Counted from the stretch's first letter, positions 17,719 to 27,031 are shown. The stretch is DNA of 64,000 bases from JBGPHT01 sp041484525 (GCA_041484525.1 JBGPHT010000010.1:1-64000); one strand, 5' to 3'. Notes: generated by a model from the sequence alone, not told the origin. Program-made: numbers and translations.

Positions 17719-18564
17719 CTACGGCTGTACCGCTGGCAGCGTGCTCGACCCGCTGGTGTTCAAACACGCCGGGTGCCCGAAACCGCCGGCGCTGATCCCC
17801 GTCCCGCCGTTCGGGTTCGCGGTGATGTCAAAGATGATATTGTCCGGCCGATTTGCATCGCCCGAGACCCCGCCGACACCCAGCAGGTGATCCAGACCCA
17901 ATAATTTGCGCACCCGCCATGAGATGTTGTGGTCGGCGCACGAAGTATCGCCGCTCACCCCCACACCACCCACGATCTTCTTGCCCGCCGCATACAATCC
18001 CAAGCCGCCGCCGAAGACGTTGACGCCCCCGACCTTGCCGCCGACCAGCGGGTCATTCGCAGCACCGAATCGCGACGATGGCCCTTGGTACGCGTTCCCG
18101 GTATCGACCGGATTGCTGAACTGCAGCCCGAACAGGCTACCGCCCGGCTGGACCGCGGAATACAGGTTGGCGGTCGAAAGCGAGAGGCCGTTCGGCTGCC
18201 CTGACCCGCCGCTGCTCGACGTCGAATCCAGGCTGAACGAATTCGCCGTGTTCGCTTTCTGCGCCGAAATCACGCGGCTGCCGGGCCACTGCGCGCCGCG
18301 ATCGCTGCCCGAGAACGCCACCGCGCACACGATGCCGTCGCGGTCTACGATCGTCGCCCACATCTGATTGTTCAGGCCGGAGCTTTCCGCCGCTGTGGCG
18401 GCTACAATCGCGGTTTTCAACTGGGTGTAACTTGGCAGGCTCCCACAGCCGTTGTTGCCGTTGCCGTGGCCGTCATCGTCCGGAGCGGCGCTCAGCACCG
18501 CGGTCGTTCCCATTACCGCCACGCACAGGGTGGCAGCCATTGTCATTGCTCGTCTGATAGTCAT
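17719..18564 (-). CDS. Exported GlcG/HbpS-like (DUF336) protein
   Basis: A 281-residue protein with a signal peptide (MTIRRAMTMAATLCVAVMGTTAVLSAA split around its cleavage site AAP). The mature part begins with a Gly/Asn-rich segment and continues as a GlcG/HbpS fold: YTQLKTAIVAATAAES, WATIVDRDGIVCAVAFSG, then a long Gly-rich region and KIVGGVGVSGDTSCADHNI. HbpS relatives bind haem; no haem ligand is identifiable here. ATG 18564 has GGGAGGT 4 bases upstream. A hairpin at 18642-18666 separates it from the ankyrin gene. Confidence 0.75.
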   Translation of the reverse strand: MTIRRAMTMAATLCVAVMGTTAVLSAAPDDDGHGNGNNGCGSLPSYTQLKTAIVAATAAESSGLNNQMWATIVDRDGIVCAVAFSGSDRGAQWPGSRVISAQKANTANSFSLDSTSSSGGSGQPNGLSLSTANLYSAVQPGGSLFGLQFSNPVDTGNAYQGPSSRFGAANDPLVGGKVGGVNVFGGGLGLYAAGKKIVGGVGVSGDTSCADHNISWRVRKLLGLDHLLGVGGVSGDANRPDNIIFDITANPNGGTGISAGGFGHPACLNTSGSSTLPAVQP

Positions 18565-18641
18565 CTGACCTCCCGATTTGTTTTTGATCGTACGAATCGG
18601 ATGCCAGCATAGCGTGCGGCAGGCTTTCAAGGGTAGAGGAA

Positions 18642-18666
18642 GTTCCCTGGGGTCCCCAAAGGGAAC
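18642..18666. repeat. Inverted repeat between the ankyrin and GlcG-like genes
   Basis: GTTCCCT and AGGGAAC flank ggggtcccca, so nearly the whole 25 bases can pair. It lies 33 bases past the ankyrin stop and 78 bases before the GlcG-like start. There is no T-run, so it may be an operator or RNA processing hairpin rather than an intrinsic terminator. Confidence 0.5.
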
Positions 18667-18698
18667 AGTGTCTAACAGCACCCTTTCTTAACACTCCT

Positions 18699-19835
18699 TC
18701 ACTCGGCTTTTGCGCCGCGCTCGCGCAATAACTGCTGCATCCTGTTCTGTTTCGCTCGGATCGCGAGCGCCAGCGGCGTCACCCACTCGCCTTTCATGCG
18801 CGCCGTCGCGTTCACATCAGCCCCGCTCTCGAGAAGGACAGCCGCCAGATCGGCATACCCTTTGGATGCGGCCAAGTGCAGCGCGGTAGTTCCCAGCGCG
18901 CGGGCCTGCGGGCTTGCCCCGGCCTTCAGTAATCGCTCCGCGATCCCCGCCCGCTCTTTGGCGTACGCGGCGTACGCAAGGATCGAGATATCGTGGGCGC
19001 CGCGCTCGCGCTCCGACGCCGGATCCTCGGCCAGCGCCGTCTTCACCAGCTCTTCCTCTCCCAGCAGCACCGCCGTGCACGTGGAAACCGGCGCGCCCTG
19101 GTTTGCCAGCCAATCGGCCATTTCCAGTTGACCGGTGTGAGCCGACGCCTCGATCGCCAATTCGCCCCAGGAAGCCCGCGTATTCAGCAGCCGCGGCTCA
19201 TCCCGCAGCAGTTGCTTCACCTTTTCAAAGTTGGCGTGCGCCACGCTGACGAACGGATTGATGGTGGTCCACGGCAGTCCGTTCGCGTCGTCGCGGGTCA
19301 TCGGTTTTCCGTTCCGGTCGTGCAGGTACCGCCGGTCGTAATGTACGCGCTCGATGCCTTTGGCCTGGGCATCGCTGGCGACCGCTCCGCGGTGGATCAG
19401 CATCGTGATCACGTCACGATACCCGCGCGCCGTCGCCAGTTCCAGAGCCGTCGTGCCGTCGCGGCGTCGCGCGTTGGGGTCGGATGCGTTCCCGAGCAGG
19501 AATTGTGAGATTTCGGTGGCGACCGCCTGGTCGGGGTAATCCACCGCGGCCAGGAGAGGGCTTTCGGGGCCGGCGCTCAGTTCGGCGCCACGCGACACAA
19601 GGGCTGTCGTCATATCGGGTTTGCCCGCTGCGGTCGCGTAATGTAGCGGTGTTCGGCCGTCGGCCGATCGCGACCGTACCAAGTTCGGGTCCGCCGCCAA
19701 CAATTCGATGGCGCGGGGTACGTCGCCTGCCGCCGTGGCTTGAAAGATGTCCGGTTTCGCGGGCGCCGTCTGGGCATGGGCCCATCCCGCCATCGCCGCC
19801 GTGCTCATGAAGAAACTGCGTCTGGTATGTGACAT
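18699..19835 (-). CDS. Tat-exported ankyrin-repeat protein
   Basis: A 378-residue protein. The N-terminus SHTRRSFFMSTAAMAGWAHAQ carries a twin-arginine-like signal. Ankyrin repeats follow from about residue 30: DGRTPLHYATAAGKPDMTTAL, DGTTALELATARGYRDVITML, and near the C-terminus LGTTALHLAASKGYADLAAVL and TPLALAIRAKQ, with more degenerate repeats between. I chose ATG 19835 because it gives a proper signal; the frame is open to 19940. Ankyrins mediate protein binding; the partner is unknown. It is divergent from the winged-helix regulator gene. Confidence 0.82.
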   Translation of the reverse strand: MSHTRRSFFMSTAAMAGWAHAQTAPAKPDIFQATAAGDVPRAIELLAADPNLVRSRSADGRTPLHYATAAGKPDMTTALVSRGAELSAGPESPLLAAVDYPDQAVATEISQFLLGNASDPNARRRDGTTALELATARGYRDVITMLIHRGAVASDAQAKGIERVHYDRRYLHDRNGKPMTRDDANGLPWTTINPFVSVAHANFEKVKQLLRDEPRLLNTRASWGELAIEASAHTGQLEMADWLANQGAPVSTCTAVLLGEEELVKTALAEDPASERERGAHDISILAYAAYAKERAGIAERLLKAGASPQARALGTTALHLAASKGYADLAAVLLESGADVNATARMKGEWVTPLALAIRAKQNRMQQLLRERGAKAE

Positions 19836-19975
19836 GGTGCGATTCTGGGCTGCGCGTTGCGCGGCCGGCAAGACGGCCGGTATTAATTTAATGTTAGCGG
19901 CCAACGCGCGCCGGTTGAATGATTTGCGGCGGAGCGTCAAGGCGGGTTCGGACCGTCGAAATCGGTGGTGGCGGC

Positions 19976-19981
19976 TATACT
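19976..19981 (+). promoter_or_regulatory. Candidate -10 hexamer TATACT, leaderless arrangement
   Basis: TATACT ends 6 bases before the GTG start at 19988, so the transcription start would fall at or near the first base of the start codon. No ribosome binding site is visible upstream of the GTG, which fits a leaderless mRNA. Confidence 0.45.
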
Positions 19982-19987
19982 GGACGC

Positions 19988-21703
19988 GTGGCCTCGGTCC
20001 AGGTCGAACCCCGCATCCTTCGCTTCGGCGCTTTCGAGCTCGACGTGCGCAACTCGCAGTTGCGGCGCGGCGGCGTGCTAGTGAAACTTGCGCCGCAGCA
20101 GTTCCGCCTGCTGCGCTGCCTGGCCGAAAACCCCGGCCACCTCTCGACGCGCGAGGAGATCCAGCAGAACATCTGGGGCGCCGAGGTCTTCGTCGATTTC
20201 GACCGCAGCCTGAACGTCTGCATCGCGCAGCTTCGGTCCGCTCTGAATGACGATTCCGAAGCGCCGCGTTTCATCCAGACCGTGCCGCGACGCGGGTACC
20301 GTTTCGTGGCACCGGTGGAACGCGTGGACGACGCGCCGCCCCCGCCCGCGCCCCCGCGGAGGGTCCGCCCATGGATCGCGATTTTCGCCGTCGCCCTCTG
20401 CGCCGCCGCTGCGCTCTTCGCCTGGCGCGCCGCCCAACCGCCGGCTCGCGCCATGTTGGCCGTGCTGCCCTTCGAAAACGTGACCCACCGTGCGGAGGAC
20501 GCGCCGGTTCTCGCCGGCCTGCTGGACGAGCTGCTCACCCAATTCGGCACGGCGGTTCCCGGCCGCCTCGGCGTGATCGGCCGAACTTCCGTGATGCACT
20601 ACTCCGGCCACAATCCCGGCTTGCCGCAGATCGCGCGCGAGCTGGGGGTCGCGTATGTCATCGAAGGCGATGCCCGTTTCGACGGCGGCCGTCTGCGCAT
20701 CTCCGCGCGGCTGGTGGACGCGCGCGATCAGCGTACCGTCTGGGCCGAAACCTACGAACAGAGCCAGTCCGGAATATTCGAACTGCAGGAAGATATTGCC
20801 GCCAGCGTGACCGCCGGAGTGGTGCGAACCCTCTTCCCGGATGCTGCCGTGGTCCGTACCCGCCGCCCCACCGCCGATGCCTACCAGGCTTTTCTCAACG
20901 GCCGCTACTGGCAGTCGAAAGACGCGCGCCAAGCGCTGGAGTGGTTTGAGCAGGCCGCCCAGCGCGACCCCGCATTCGCCGCCGCCTACAGTGCCATCGC
21001 CGAAACCGAGACTGGATTCGCGCTGTCGGGAACTGCCAACGGACATGCGGAGTTCGAGAAAGCCCGAAGCGCCGCCCAGCAGGCGCTCCGTCTCGACGAC
21101 GCCAGCGCCGAGGCGCACAACGCGCTCGCCCGCGTCCTGTTCTGGCATGATTGGAACTGGACCGAAGCGCAGCGCCACTACCAGCGCGCGCTGGCGGCAA
21201 ACCCCAGCTTCGCACAGGCGTGGCACGATTACGCTTTCCTGCAGGTGGCCACGGGACATGCGGAAGCGGGAGTGTCGTCGTTGCGCCGCGCCATCGCCCT
21301 CGATCCGCTCTCCGCACGCGTCAATGTGGATGCCGGATGGGTACTCCTGCAAGCGCACCATTTCTCGGAGGCACAGGCGCACGCCAATCGGGCCCTCGAA
21401 CTCGAGCCCGGGCTGAGGGAAGCCGAGGCATGCATCGCGCGCGCCCGATTCTACAGCGAGCCGGCCGACGACGCGGCGCTCGATTTCTACCGCCGCCGCA
21501 CCGCCGACCCGCGCGCGTACAATCGCGCCCTGGCCGCAGCGGTGTTGGGCCGCAACGAAGATGAGATCGTCGCACTGGAGGCGGCGTTCGATCGGCATGA
21601 CGTCCAGATGCCGCTGATTGCGTCGGAGCCGGCCTTCGCGTCGCTGGCGAAAGATCCGCGCTTCCGCGCCATCAAGCAGAAGTTGCAGCTCACAGAGCCG
21701 TGA
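19988..21703 (+). CDS. Membrane-bound winged-helix/TolB-like/TPR regulator
   Basis: A 571-residue, CadC-like architecture. Residues 1-100 form an OmpR/PhoB-type winged helix (RFGAFELDVRN, EEIQQNIWG, FIQTVPRRGYRFVAPV). A Pro-rich linker leads to one membrane helix at about 120-138. Next comes a TolB-N-like domain (about 145-260: AMLAVLPFENVTHR, ELGVAYVIEGDARFDG), then TPR-type helical repeats to the end. It probably senses a periplasmic signal and controls transcription directly, without phosphorylation. GTG 19988 was chosen; the open frame to 19919 lacks conserved sense. Its stop codon lies inside the REP-like arm at 21693. Confidence 0.85.
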   Translation: MASVQVEPRILRFGAFELDVRNSQLRRGGVLVKLAPQQFRLLRCLAENPGHLSTREEIQQNIWGAEVFVDFDRSLNVCIAQLRSALNDDSEAPRFIQTVPRRGYRFVAPVERVDDAPPPPAPPRRVRPWIAIFAVALCAAAALFAWRAAQPPARAMLAVLPFENVTHRAEDAPVLAGLLDELLTQFGTAVPGRLGVIGRTSVMHYSGHNPGLPQIARELGVAYVIEGDARFDGGRLRISARLVDARDQRTVWAETYEQSQSGIFELQEDIAASVTAGVVRTLFPDAAVVRTRRPTADAYQAFLNGRYWQSKDARQALEWFEQAAQRDPAFAAAYSAIAETETGFALSGTANGHAEFEKARSAAQQALRLDDASAEAHNALARVLFWHDWNWTEAQRHYQRALAANPSFAQAWHDYAFLQVATGHAEAGVSSLRRAIALDPLSARVNVDAGWVLLQAHHFSEAQAHANRALELEPGLREAEACIARARFYSEPADDAALDFYRRRTADPRAYNRALAAAVLGRNEDEIVALEAAFDRHDVQMPLIASEPAFASLAKDPRFRAIKQKLQLTEP

Positions 21704-21717
21704 CCGTTAGGGAGCGG
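21693..21717 (+). repeat. REP-like arm A, contains the regulator's stop codon
   Basis: Sequence cagagccgtgaccgttaggg plus agcgg. It matches the reverse complement of arm B (21818-21842) with one mismatch over 25 bases. The last codons of the upstream gene, including TGA 21701-21703, are within the arm. Confidence 0.85.
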
Positions 21718-21817
21718 TTGGTTCCACTGCTACCCACCACCCGCTCCGTTGAAGACGCGTCGCAAATCGCTGCTGCGACGACACCGCCCGGCCGCCGGGT
21801 GGGCCGCAGGCCCATGT

Positions 21818-21842
21818 CCGCTCCCTACCGGTCACGGCTCTG
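21818..21842 (-). repeat. REP-like arm B, inverted relative to arm A
   Basis: ccgctccctaccggtcacgg plus ctctg; the reverse complement equals arm A except for one base. Arms A and B would form a 25-bp stem around a 100-base spacer. Confidence 0.85.
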
Positions 21843-21868
21843 TAACATCAGGTTGCCTGCATGAGTGC

Positions 21869-21891
21869 CCGTGACCGCGGTGCGGTCACGG
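21869..21891. repeat. Perfect 9-bp hairpin in the REP-like cluster
   Basis: CCGTGACCG, loop cggtg, CGGTCACGG. Same core as arms A and B. It could terminate or stabilise the converging transcripts, but no T-run follows. Confidence 0.7.
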
Positions 21892-21970
21892 CGCGTCGCT
21901 AAGTCGCATGGCTGCATCGCCGAAAAGAGCGGTTTGACCGAACCGCGGTCACGGTGATGTTTCCGGCCTG

Positions 21971-21995
21971 CCGTTCCCTAACGATTACGGTTCTG
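21971..21995 (-). repeat. Degenerate REP-like arm C, contains a second stop codon
   Basis: ccgttccctaacgattacgg plus ttctg, about 80% identical to arm B. The last codons of the minus-strand gene (stop at 21978-21980) are within it. Confidence 0.7.
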
Positions 21996-23777
21996 CGACA
22001 ACCGCACACCCGCCAGGTCGACCAGCGAATTCACTTGCATATTCTCGTCCCGGAGTCCCGTCAGGACGGCCGCTACGCGCGCCCATTCCACGCGATCCGC
22101 GTGCTGCAGGAACTGCGCCATGTTGAACGAATCCACGCCCGGTACACGCAGCGTGAAATTGTGGCGGCCGCGCTCCGTCTCGACGGCTTCGTAGAACCCG
22201 CGGCTGCTTGGCAGCACCAGCGCGCTGTCTGTCGCCGAATCCGCTTTTGGGTTGTAAATCCGGCGGACGCTGCGTGGATCGAAGACGCCTTTCCGCGGGC
22301 TGACACGTTGATCGTTGTACGCCGTCACCAGGTCACTCATCACGTTCAGTCCCGCGTCCCCGTCGGACCGCAGCACCGCCCCGCCGACAGCCGCGTACAA
22401 CCTGATCCGCTGTTCGGCCGGCAGCAGCGCCACGTCCCGCATCGCGAGTTGCAACACTTGAACTGCGGAGCCGGGACTCTTCGACGCCGCCATGATGCCT
22501 GCGTATAGCAAGCTCCGTTTCACGCCCGCCCGCTGCCGGTTCGCCAGCGTCATCGCCCATTCCGGGTCCTTCTGAATCGCAGCGGCCGCCTCCGCAAAGT
22601 CGATGAGCGTCCCCACTTGTGCGGCGGCCGGCGCGTCGTCCATCCGGGTCTGCATGGCGCGCGCGTCCGCAAACCGCCCGGCCGCCAGCAAGCCTTGAAT
22701 TCTTCCCACGTACCAATAATTCCGCGCCGCCGGACTGCCGCCGGCCGGGTCCGGATTCTCCGCCGCGCCCACTTTCGCCTGCACCTGTTGCGCGCTCGCG
22801 CCTGCTGCCTCCTCCAGTCGATCGAGCATCCGCAGCATTTGCTCCATCCGGTCGGGCAGCAGGTCCTGCACTCGCGACATCATCTGGTACGCCGTGGCAT
22901 ACGTCACCACTACGTTCCGCGCGACAGACTCGGGCTTCGAAGAGAGCTGAGCCAATGCCTCGATGTATGCCTGGATGCAATCGGAGTTTGCGCTATCCCG
23001 CGTCCCCATCAAATTCTCGACCACGGCCTGTCCCACGGTGAACGATTCGTGCTGTTCCTCCTCGTCCGGCGTGCTGGTGTACCGCGGAGCCGTAAACAGA
23101 TACTTCCCCAACTCCTGCAGGTTGCCGGGGTTCGGCGGTTCGGCCGACATCACGAAATCCACCGCCCGCACGAAGAGGTCGTCCGAGAGGTCGGGAGCCC
23201 GCTCATGCAACAGGCAGAGCACCTGGGTCAGCAGCTCCATGTCCAGCGTTTCCGGATCGCCGGCTTCGAGCGCTGCCTGCACGAGCTGGCCGGCGCGGTC
23301 CAACTGAAGCTGTTTGTCGACCACCTGGCTAGAGTCGAGAAACCCGGCAGCGCGGTGGAGAGTATCGTTGGCCTTCCGCCGCTCCTCATCCATCCGCGCT
23401 TTGGCGCGCGCGGCGATCGACGGCTGGTAGAGCGTCGCATCGCATTTCAACGCCGCCGGCATCACAAACTTCCACAGCCCCGAGAAGCTCGCGACCGGCA
23501 GCACGGTGGTCCCTTTCTGCAGGAAGGCATCGGAAGCGATGCCGTCGGTAAACGCGATCGCATCGCGGAAGATCCCCGCGCCCGGCACCGGATCCTTGGC
23601 GCACACCACCGCTGCCAGCCGCCCGGTCCCGTACGCCACCACCACCGGATTGTGCATCTCCCGGATCCGGCCGCGCAGCGCTACCGCCCATTCGAGCGCA
23701 TCCCGCCCCGGGTCCACGCCCCCCTGCGGCCATGCCGTAAGGGCGAAAGTAAACGCCAGCCATCCCAGCCGCATCAT
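21978..23777 (-). CDS. Large exported protein of unknown function
   Basis: A 599-residue protein from ATG 23777, with a short signal-like start (MMRLGWLAFTFALTAWPQ). The mature part is predominantly helical, with many Ala/Leu/Glu-rich stretches, for example DRMEQMLRMLDRLEEAAGAS, and a long stretch where residues pair as in TPR-like solenoids; I do not recognise a defined domain. No catalytic motif is visible. The frame is open further upstream to 23972 but that part overlaps the divergent membrane-protein gene. The C-terminal residues SQNRNR and the stop derive from REP arm C. Confidence 0.6.
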   Translation of the reverse strand: MMRLGWLAFTFALTAWPQGGVDPGRDALEWAVALRGRIREMHNPVVVAYGTGRLAAVVCAKDPVPGAGIFRDAIAFTDGIASDAFLQKGTTVLPVASFSGLWKFVMPAALKCDATLYQPSIAARAKARMDEERRKANDTLHRAAGFLDSSQVVDKQLQLDRAGQLVQAALEAGDPETLDMELLTQVLCLLHERAPDLSDDLFVRAVDFVMSAEPPNPGNLQELGKYLFTAPRYTSTPDEEEQHESFTVGQAVVENLMGTRDSANSDCIQAYIEALAQLSSKPESVARNVVVTYATAYQMMSRVQDLLPDRMEQMLRMLDRLEEAAGASAQQVQAKVGAAENPDPAGGSPAARNYWYVGRIQGLLAAGRFADARAMQTRMDDAPAAAQVGTLIDFAEAAAAIQKDPEWAMTLANRQRAGVKRSLLYAGIMAASKSPGSAVQVLQLAMRDVALLPAEQRIRLYAAVGGAVLRSDGDAGLNVMSDLVTAYNDQRVSPRKGVFDPRSVRRIYNPKADSATDSALVLPSSRGFYEAVETERGRHNFTLRVPGVDSFNMAQFLQHADRVEWARVAAVLTGLRDENMQVNSLVDLAGVRLSQNRNR

Positions 23778-23838
23778 CACAGAAGTGACGCCGGCGCGCC
23801 CGAATCCGTGGAGTGAAGTTTCTGAGACAATCAACTGG

Positions 23839-24558
23839 ATGAATTCGGCTGCCGCACAGCCCGCGCCGCGACCGTCCCTCCAACGGTTCAAGCAGGCGAT
23901 CCTCCACGGATATTGCGTGCGCTTCCACATGGGGCTGATCCTGGCGGCGGTGGTCGTGTCCGGTGTCCTCACCAGTAAGCTCTTTCTGGTACTCGGACTG
24001 CACTCGCTCCGCCTCCGTTATCCTATCGCCGTTCTCGGGTCCTACGCCGTTTTCCTCCTGCTGATACGGATCTGGATCTGGTACGTTTCCATCCGCCATA
24101 CCGCGGCACGCGCCATCGATTTCGACCTGGGCAATCTCTCGGGATCGGGCGGCGGCAGTAGCGGCGGCAGCGGCGGTCCTTCCATCCACTTTGGCGGCGG
24201 CGATTCGGGGGGCGGCGGCGCCAGCGACGTCTGGGAAGCCAGCGCGGGCAACACGCCCTCCGTACCCGCGCCCTCCCATTCCGGCGGACTCTCGCTACCC
24301 GACCTCGATCTCGATCTCGGCGACGACGGCTGGTTCGTCGTCCTCCTGTTCCTCGCCCTGGTGCTCGGCATCTTCTGCGCCGGAGGCTACCTGGTCTACG
24401 CCGCGCCGCACATTCTCCCCGAGGCTGCGTGCCAGGCGGTGCTCGCCTCCGCGCTCACGCGCTTGCCGAAAGCTCCGCACCACGGTTGGCACGCTCATTG
24501 TGTGTTTGGGCAGCGTAGTGAGGAGGCTACAGCAGATCTCTTGTCTTTTGCAAAATAG
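23839..24558 (+). CDS. Membrane protein with Gly/Ser-rich loop, C-terminus possibly truncated
   Basis: A 239-residue protein. Helices at about 34-50 (LILAAVVVSGVLTSKLFLVL), 62-80 (AVLGSYAVFLLLIRIWIW) and 165-190 (WFVVLLFLALVLGIFCAGGYLVY) flank a loop of about 80 residues very rich in Gly and Ser. After ILPEAACQAVLASAL the sequence loses hydrophobic order (PKAPHHGWHAHCVFGQRSEE), whereas a further membrane helix would be expected, so the real C-terminus may have been lost by a frameshift or deletion near 24450-24480. Function is unknown. It is divergent from the exported protein above, 61 bases apart. Confidence 0.55.
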   Translation: MNSAAAQPAPRPSLQRFKQAILHGYCVRFHMGLILAAVVVSGVLTSKLFLVLGLHSLRLRYPIAVLGSYAVFLLLIRIWIWYVSIRHTAARAIDFDLGNLSGSGGGSSGGSGGPSIHFGGGDSGGGGASDVWEASAGNTPSVPAPSHSGGLSLPDLDLDLGDDGWFVVLLFLALVLGIFCAGGYLVYAAPHILPEAACQAVLASALTRLPKAPHHGWHAHCVFGQRSEEATADLLSFAK

Positions 24559-24605
24559 GTTCTGCTTTTTTGCAACGGATCGCTTGCGGCTTTAACCGCG
24601 GGCCG

Positions 24606-26942
24606 TCAGGGACGCTGCGCCGCGGCGGCTCGGCGGTCAATCACTCTTTGCAGCGCCTCCGCCAGATCTTCGAGCTTCACCGGCTTGGCGATGTAGTCGT
24701 CCATCCCTGCCGCCAGGCAATGCTCGCGCGCTCCCGTCATGGCCTCCGCCGTCATGGCCACGATGCTCACGTGCCGCTCGCCACCCTCCAGCCTACGGAT
24801 CGCGCGCGCCGCTCCGTATCCGTCCAATTCTGGCATCTGGCAATCCATGAAGATCACGTCGTACGGCACCAGCTTGAACATCTCGACCGCCTCGCGGCCG
24901 TTGCCCGCCACGTCAGCGCGCAGGCCTAGCCGCTCGAGCATGCGGAGCGCCACCTTCTGGTTCACCACGTTGTCTTCCGCCAGCAGCGGCCGCACATGAG
25001 CGCCCGTGAACCGGCCGTGGAATTTCGCCCGCTGCCCCTGGTCCGCCGGCTTGCCCGGCGCCTCGCGCCCGGTCTTCTTCGACCAACTGATGGAGAGCGT
25101 CTTCAGCAACTGCGATTGACGCACCGGTTTCACCAGCGACGCATCCACGCTGGCGCCTTCCATGTGCCGCACTTCGCTCCAGTGGCCCACTGAGGTCAGC
25201 ATGATCAGCAGCACATCCTGGATCTCCGGGTCCGCCTTGATCGCCGCCGCCAGCGTGGCGCCGTCCATCCCGGGCATCTGGTAATCCAACAGAACGAATT
25301 GATACGGGTCGCCGCTTCGGCGCGCCTCGTAGAGCGCCGCCACCACTTGCTCCGCGCCCGCCAGGCACGTGTCCCGCATGCCCCAGCTCGCGATCTGCTG
25401 GTGCAGCACGCGCCGGTTGATTTCGTTGTCGTCTACGATCAGAGCGCGCAGCCCTCCGAGTTCATGCATCGGACCCGGAATCAGGAGCGGCTCCGCGTCG
25501 AGCACCAGCGGCACCGTAAACCAGAACGTCGAGCCTTGGCCCGGCGTACTATCCACGCCGATCGTGCCGCCCATCAGCTCCACCAATTGCTTCGAAATCG
25601 CGAGACCCAGCCCCGTTCCGCCATACCGCCTGGTGGCGGAGCCGTCCACCTGGCTGAACTTTTCGAACAGCGAGCCCAGCTTGTCCTGGGGAATTCCCAC
25701 GCCGCTGTCCGCCACCGAGATCCGGGCGCGCGCGTGCTGGCCGGCGCCCGTCTCGCAGGCCACCACGATCACCACGTTGCCCTCCGGCGTGAACTTGATG
25801 GCGTTCGCCACCAGGTTGGTGAGCACCTGCCGGATGCGCCCGGCGCCGCCGATGAAGTGCCGCGGAACGTTCCCCGGGTACTCCACCACGAGGTTGAGAT
25901 TCTGGTCATCCGCCTTCGGCGCCAGCATCTCCAGAACGTCTTCGATCACCAGGTGCAGATCGAACGCGTAGGATTCGATTTGCAGCTTGCCCGCTTCGAT
26001 TTTCGAAAAATCCAGAATGTCGTTGATGACGCTGAGCAGCGCCTCTCCCGACCGCCGCACCGTCTCCGCGTAATCGCGCTGCTCGCCCGTCAGGTCCGTA
26101 TCCAGCAGCAGGCCCGTCATTCCGATCACACCGTTCATCGGCGTCCGGATCTCGTGGCTCATGTTCGCCAGGAACTGGCTCTTCAGCTCCGCCGCCTCGT
26201 GCGCCACTTTCAGCGCGCGGTCCAACTCCAGATTCTTGGCCTGCAGTTCCGCCGAGAACGCCTTCATCTGGTCCTCGGCCTGCTTCTTGTCCGTGATATT
26301 CAGCAGCGCCGTGCGGATGCCGACCGCGTTTCCACGATCGTCGAGAATCAGGTTCTCGTGAACTTCGAGCAGCAATTGGGTCCCGTCGCGGCGCTCATAG
26401 GGCCGCTCGAATACCACCAGCTTTTCCTTTCCCGTCAGTTTTGCGGCTACTCGCGCGCGGCTCACATCGCGCTGCCCCGAAGCCACCACGTCCCACGCCG
26501 CCCGCCCGATCAGATCCTCGCGCGCGAATCCCAGCAGTTCGCACTCCGCGCGATTCACACGGCGAATGATTCCTTGCGCGTCGATTTCGTGGTACGCCAC
26601 CGGAGCGTCGTCGAACAGCCGCCAGAACCGCTCCTCGCTCTCCCGCACCGCCTCTTCCGCCCGCCGCCGCGCGGTCAGGCCGGCGAACATCATCAGAGTC
26701 GACGGACCGCCGGCGTCCTCGAAGGTCCACTCCGTCACTTCCACTTCGACAGTGGTTCCATCCAGCCGGACGACTTTCCCTCCCTGAGTCCGCGGAGCCA
26801 CGGGGTTTCCCAGAAGTTGGCTCGAGCTCGAAGCGCCGAAAAGCTGCAGCGCCGCCGCATTGGCGTAATGCACGGCGCCGCCCCGGTGGACTAGAACCGG
26901 CACCGGAGACGGCTCGAAGAGTGCGGCGCATGAAAGCTGCAT
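24606..26942 (-). CDS. Hybrid histidine kinase: PAS-PAS-HisKA-HATPase-REC-REC
   Basis: A 778-residue cytoplasmic-looking kinase. Two PAS domains (about 1-90 and 105-215) precede a coiled coil, then the HisKA phosphoacceptor in FLANMSHEIRTPMNGVIGM, an ATPase domain (NLVANAIKFTPEG, DSGVGIP, GTGLGLAISKQL), receiver 1 (LIVDDNEINRR, LLDYQMPGMDG) and receiver 2 (LLAEDNVVNQKVA, FMDCQMPELDG). No membrane helices are seen, so the signal is probably intracellular. There is no adjacent DNA-binding response regulator. I prefer ATG 26942 (MQLSCAALFEPSPVPVL) as start; the frame is open to 27008. Confidence 0.92.
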   Translation of the reverse strand: MQLSCAALFEPSPVPVLVHRGGAVHYANAAALQLFGASSSSQLLGNPVAPRTQGGKVVRLDGTTVEVEVTEWTFEDAGGPSTLMMFAGLTARRRAEEAVRESEERFWRLFDDAPVAYHEIDAQGIIRRVNRAECELLGFAREDLIGRAAWDVVASGQRDVSRARVAAKLTGKEKLVVFERPYERRDGTQLLLEVHENLILDDRGNAVGIRTALLNITDKKQAEDQMKAFSAELQAKNLELDRALKVAHEAAELKSQFLANMSHEIRTPMNGVIGMTGLLLDTDLTGEQRDYAETVRRSGEALLSVINDILDFSKIEAGKLQIESYAFDLHLVIEDVLEMLAPKADDQNLNLVVEYPGNVPRHFIGGAGRIRQVLTNLVANAIKFTPEGNVVIVVACETGAGQHARARISVADSGVGIPQDKLGSLFEKFSQVDGSATRRYGGTGLGLAISKQLVELMGGTIGVDSTPGQGSTFWFTVPLVLDAEPLLIPGPMHELGGLRALIVDDNEINRRVLHQQIASWGMRDTCLAGAEQVVAALYEARRSGDPYQFVLLDYQMPGMDGATLAAAIKADPEIQDVLLIMLTSVGHWSEVRHMEGASVDASLVKPVRQSQLLKTLSISWSKKTGREAPGKPADQGQRAKFHGRFTGAHVRPLLAEDNVVNQKVALRMLERLGLRADVAGNGREAVEMFKLVPYDVIFMDCQMPELDGYGAARAIRRLEGGERHVSIVAMTAEAMTGAREHCLAAGMDDYIAKPVKLEDLAEALQRVIDRRAAAAQRP

Positions 26943-27031
26943 AAAACGGGTTATTGCTCCTAATGTCCTGAAACCGTTTCGTGCGAACCCTGATTGTAAC
27001 GCAGGCACTCCCTGGCAATCCCCCGCTACTC

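Larger units (their letters stand above)
21704..21977. other. Intergenic REP-like cluster between convergent genes
   Basis: Contains arm B and two further hairpin-forming elements: CCGTGACCG-cggtg-CGGTCACGG (21869-21891) and a copy of ccgcggtcacgg (about 21943-21954). The CCGTGACCG core is therefore repeated at least four times. No protein-coding gene is supported here. Confidence 0.7.
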
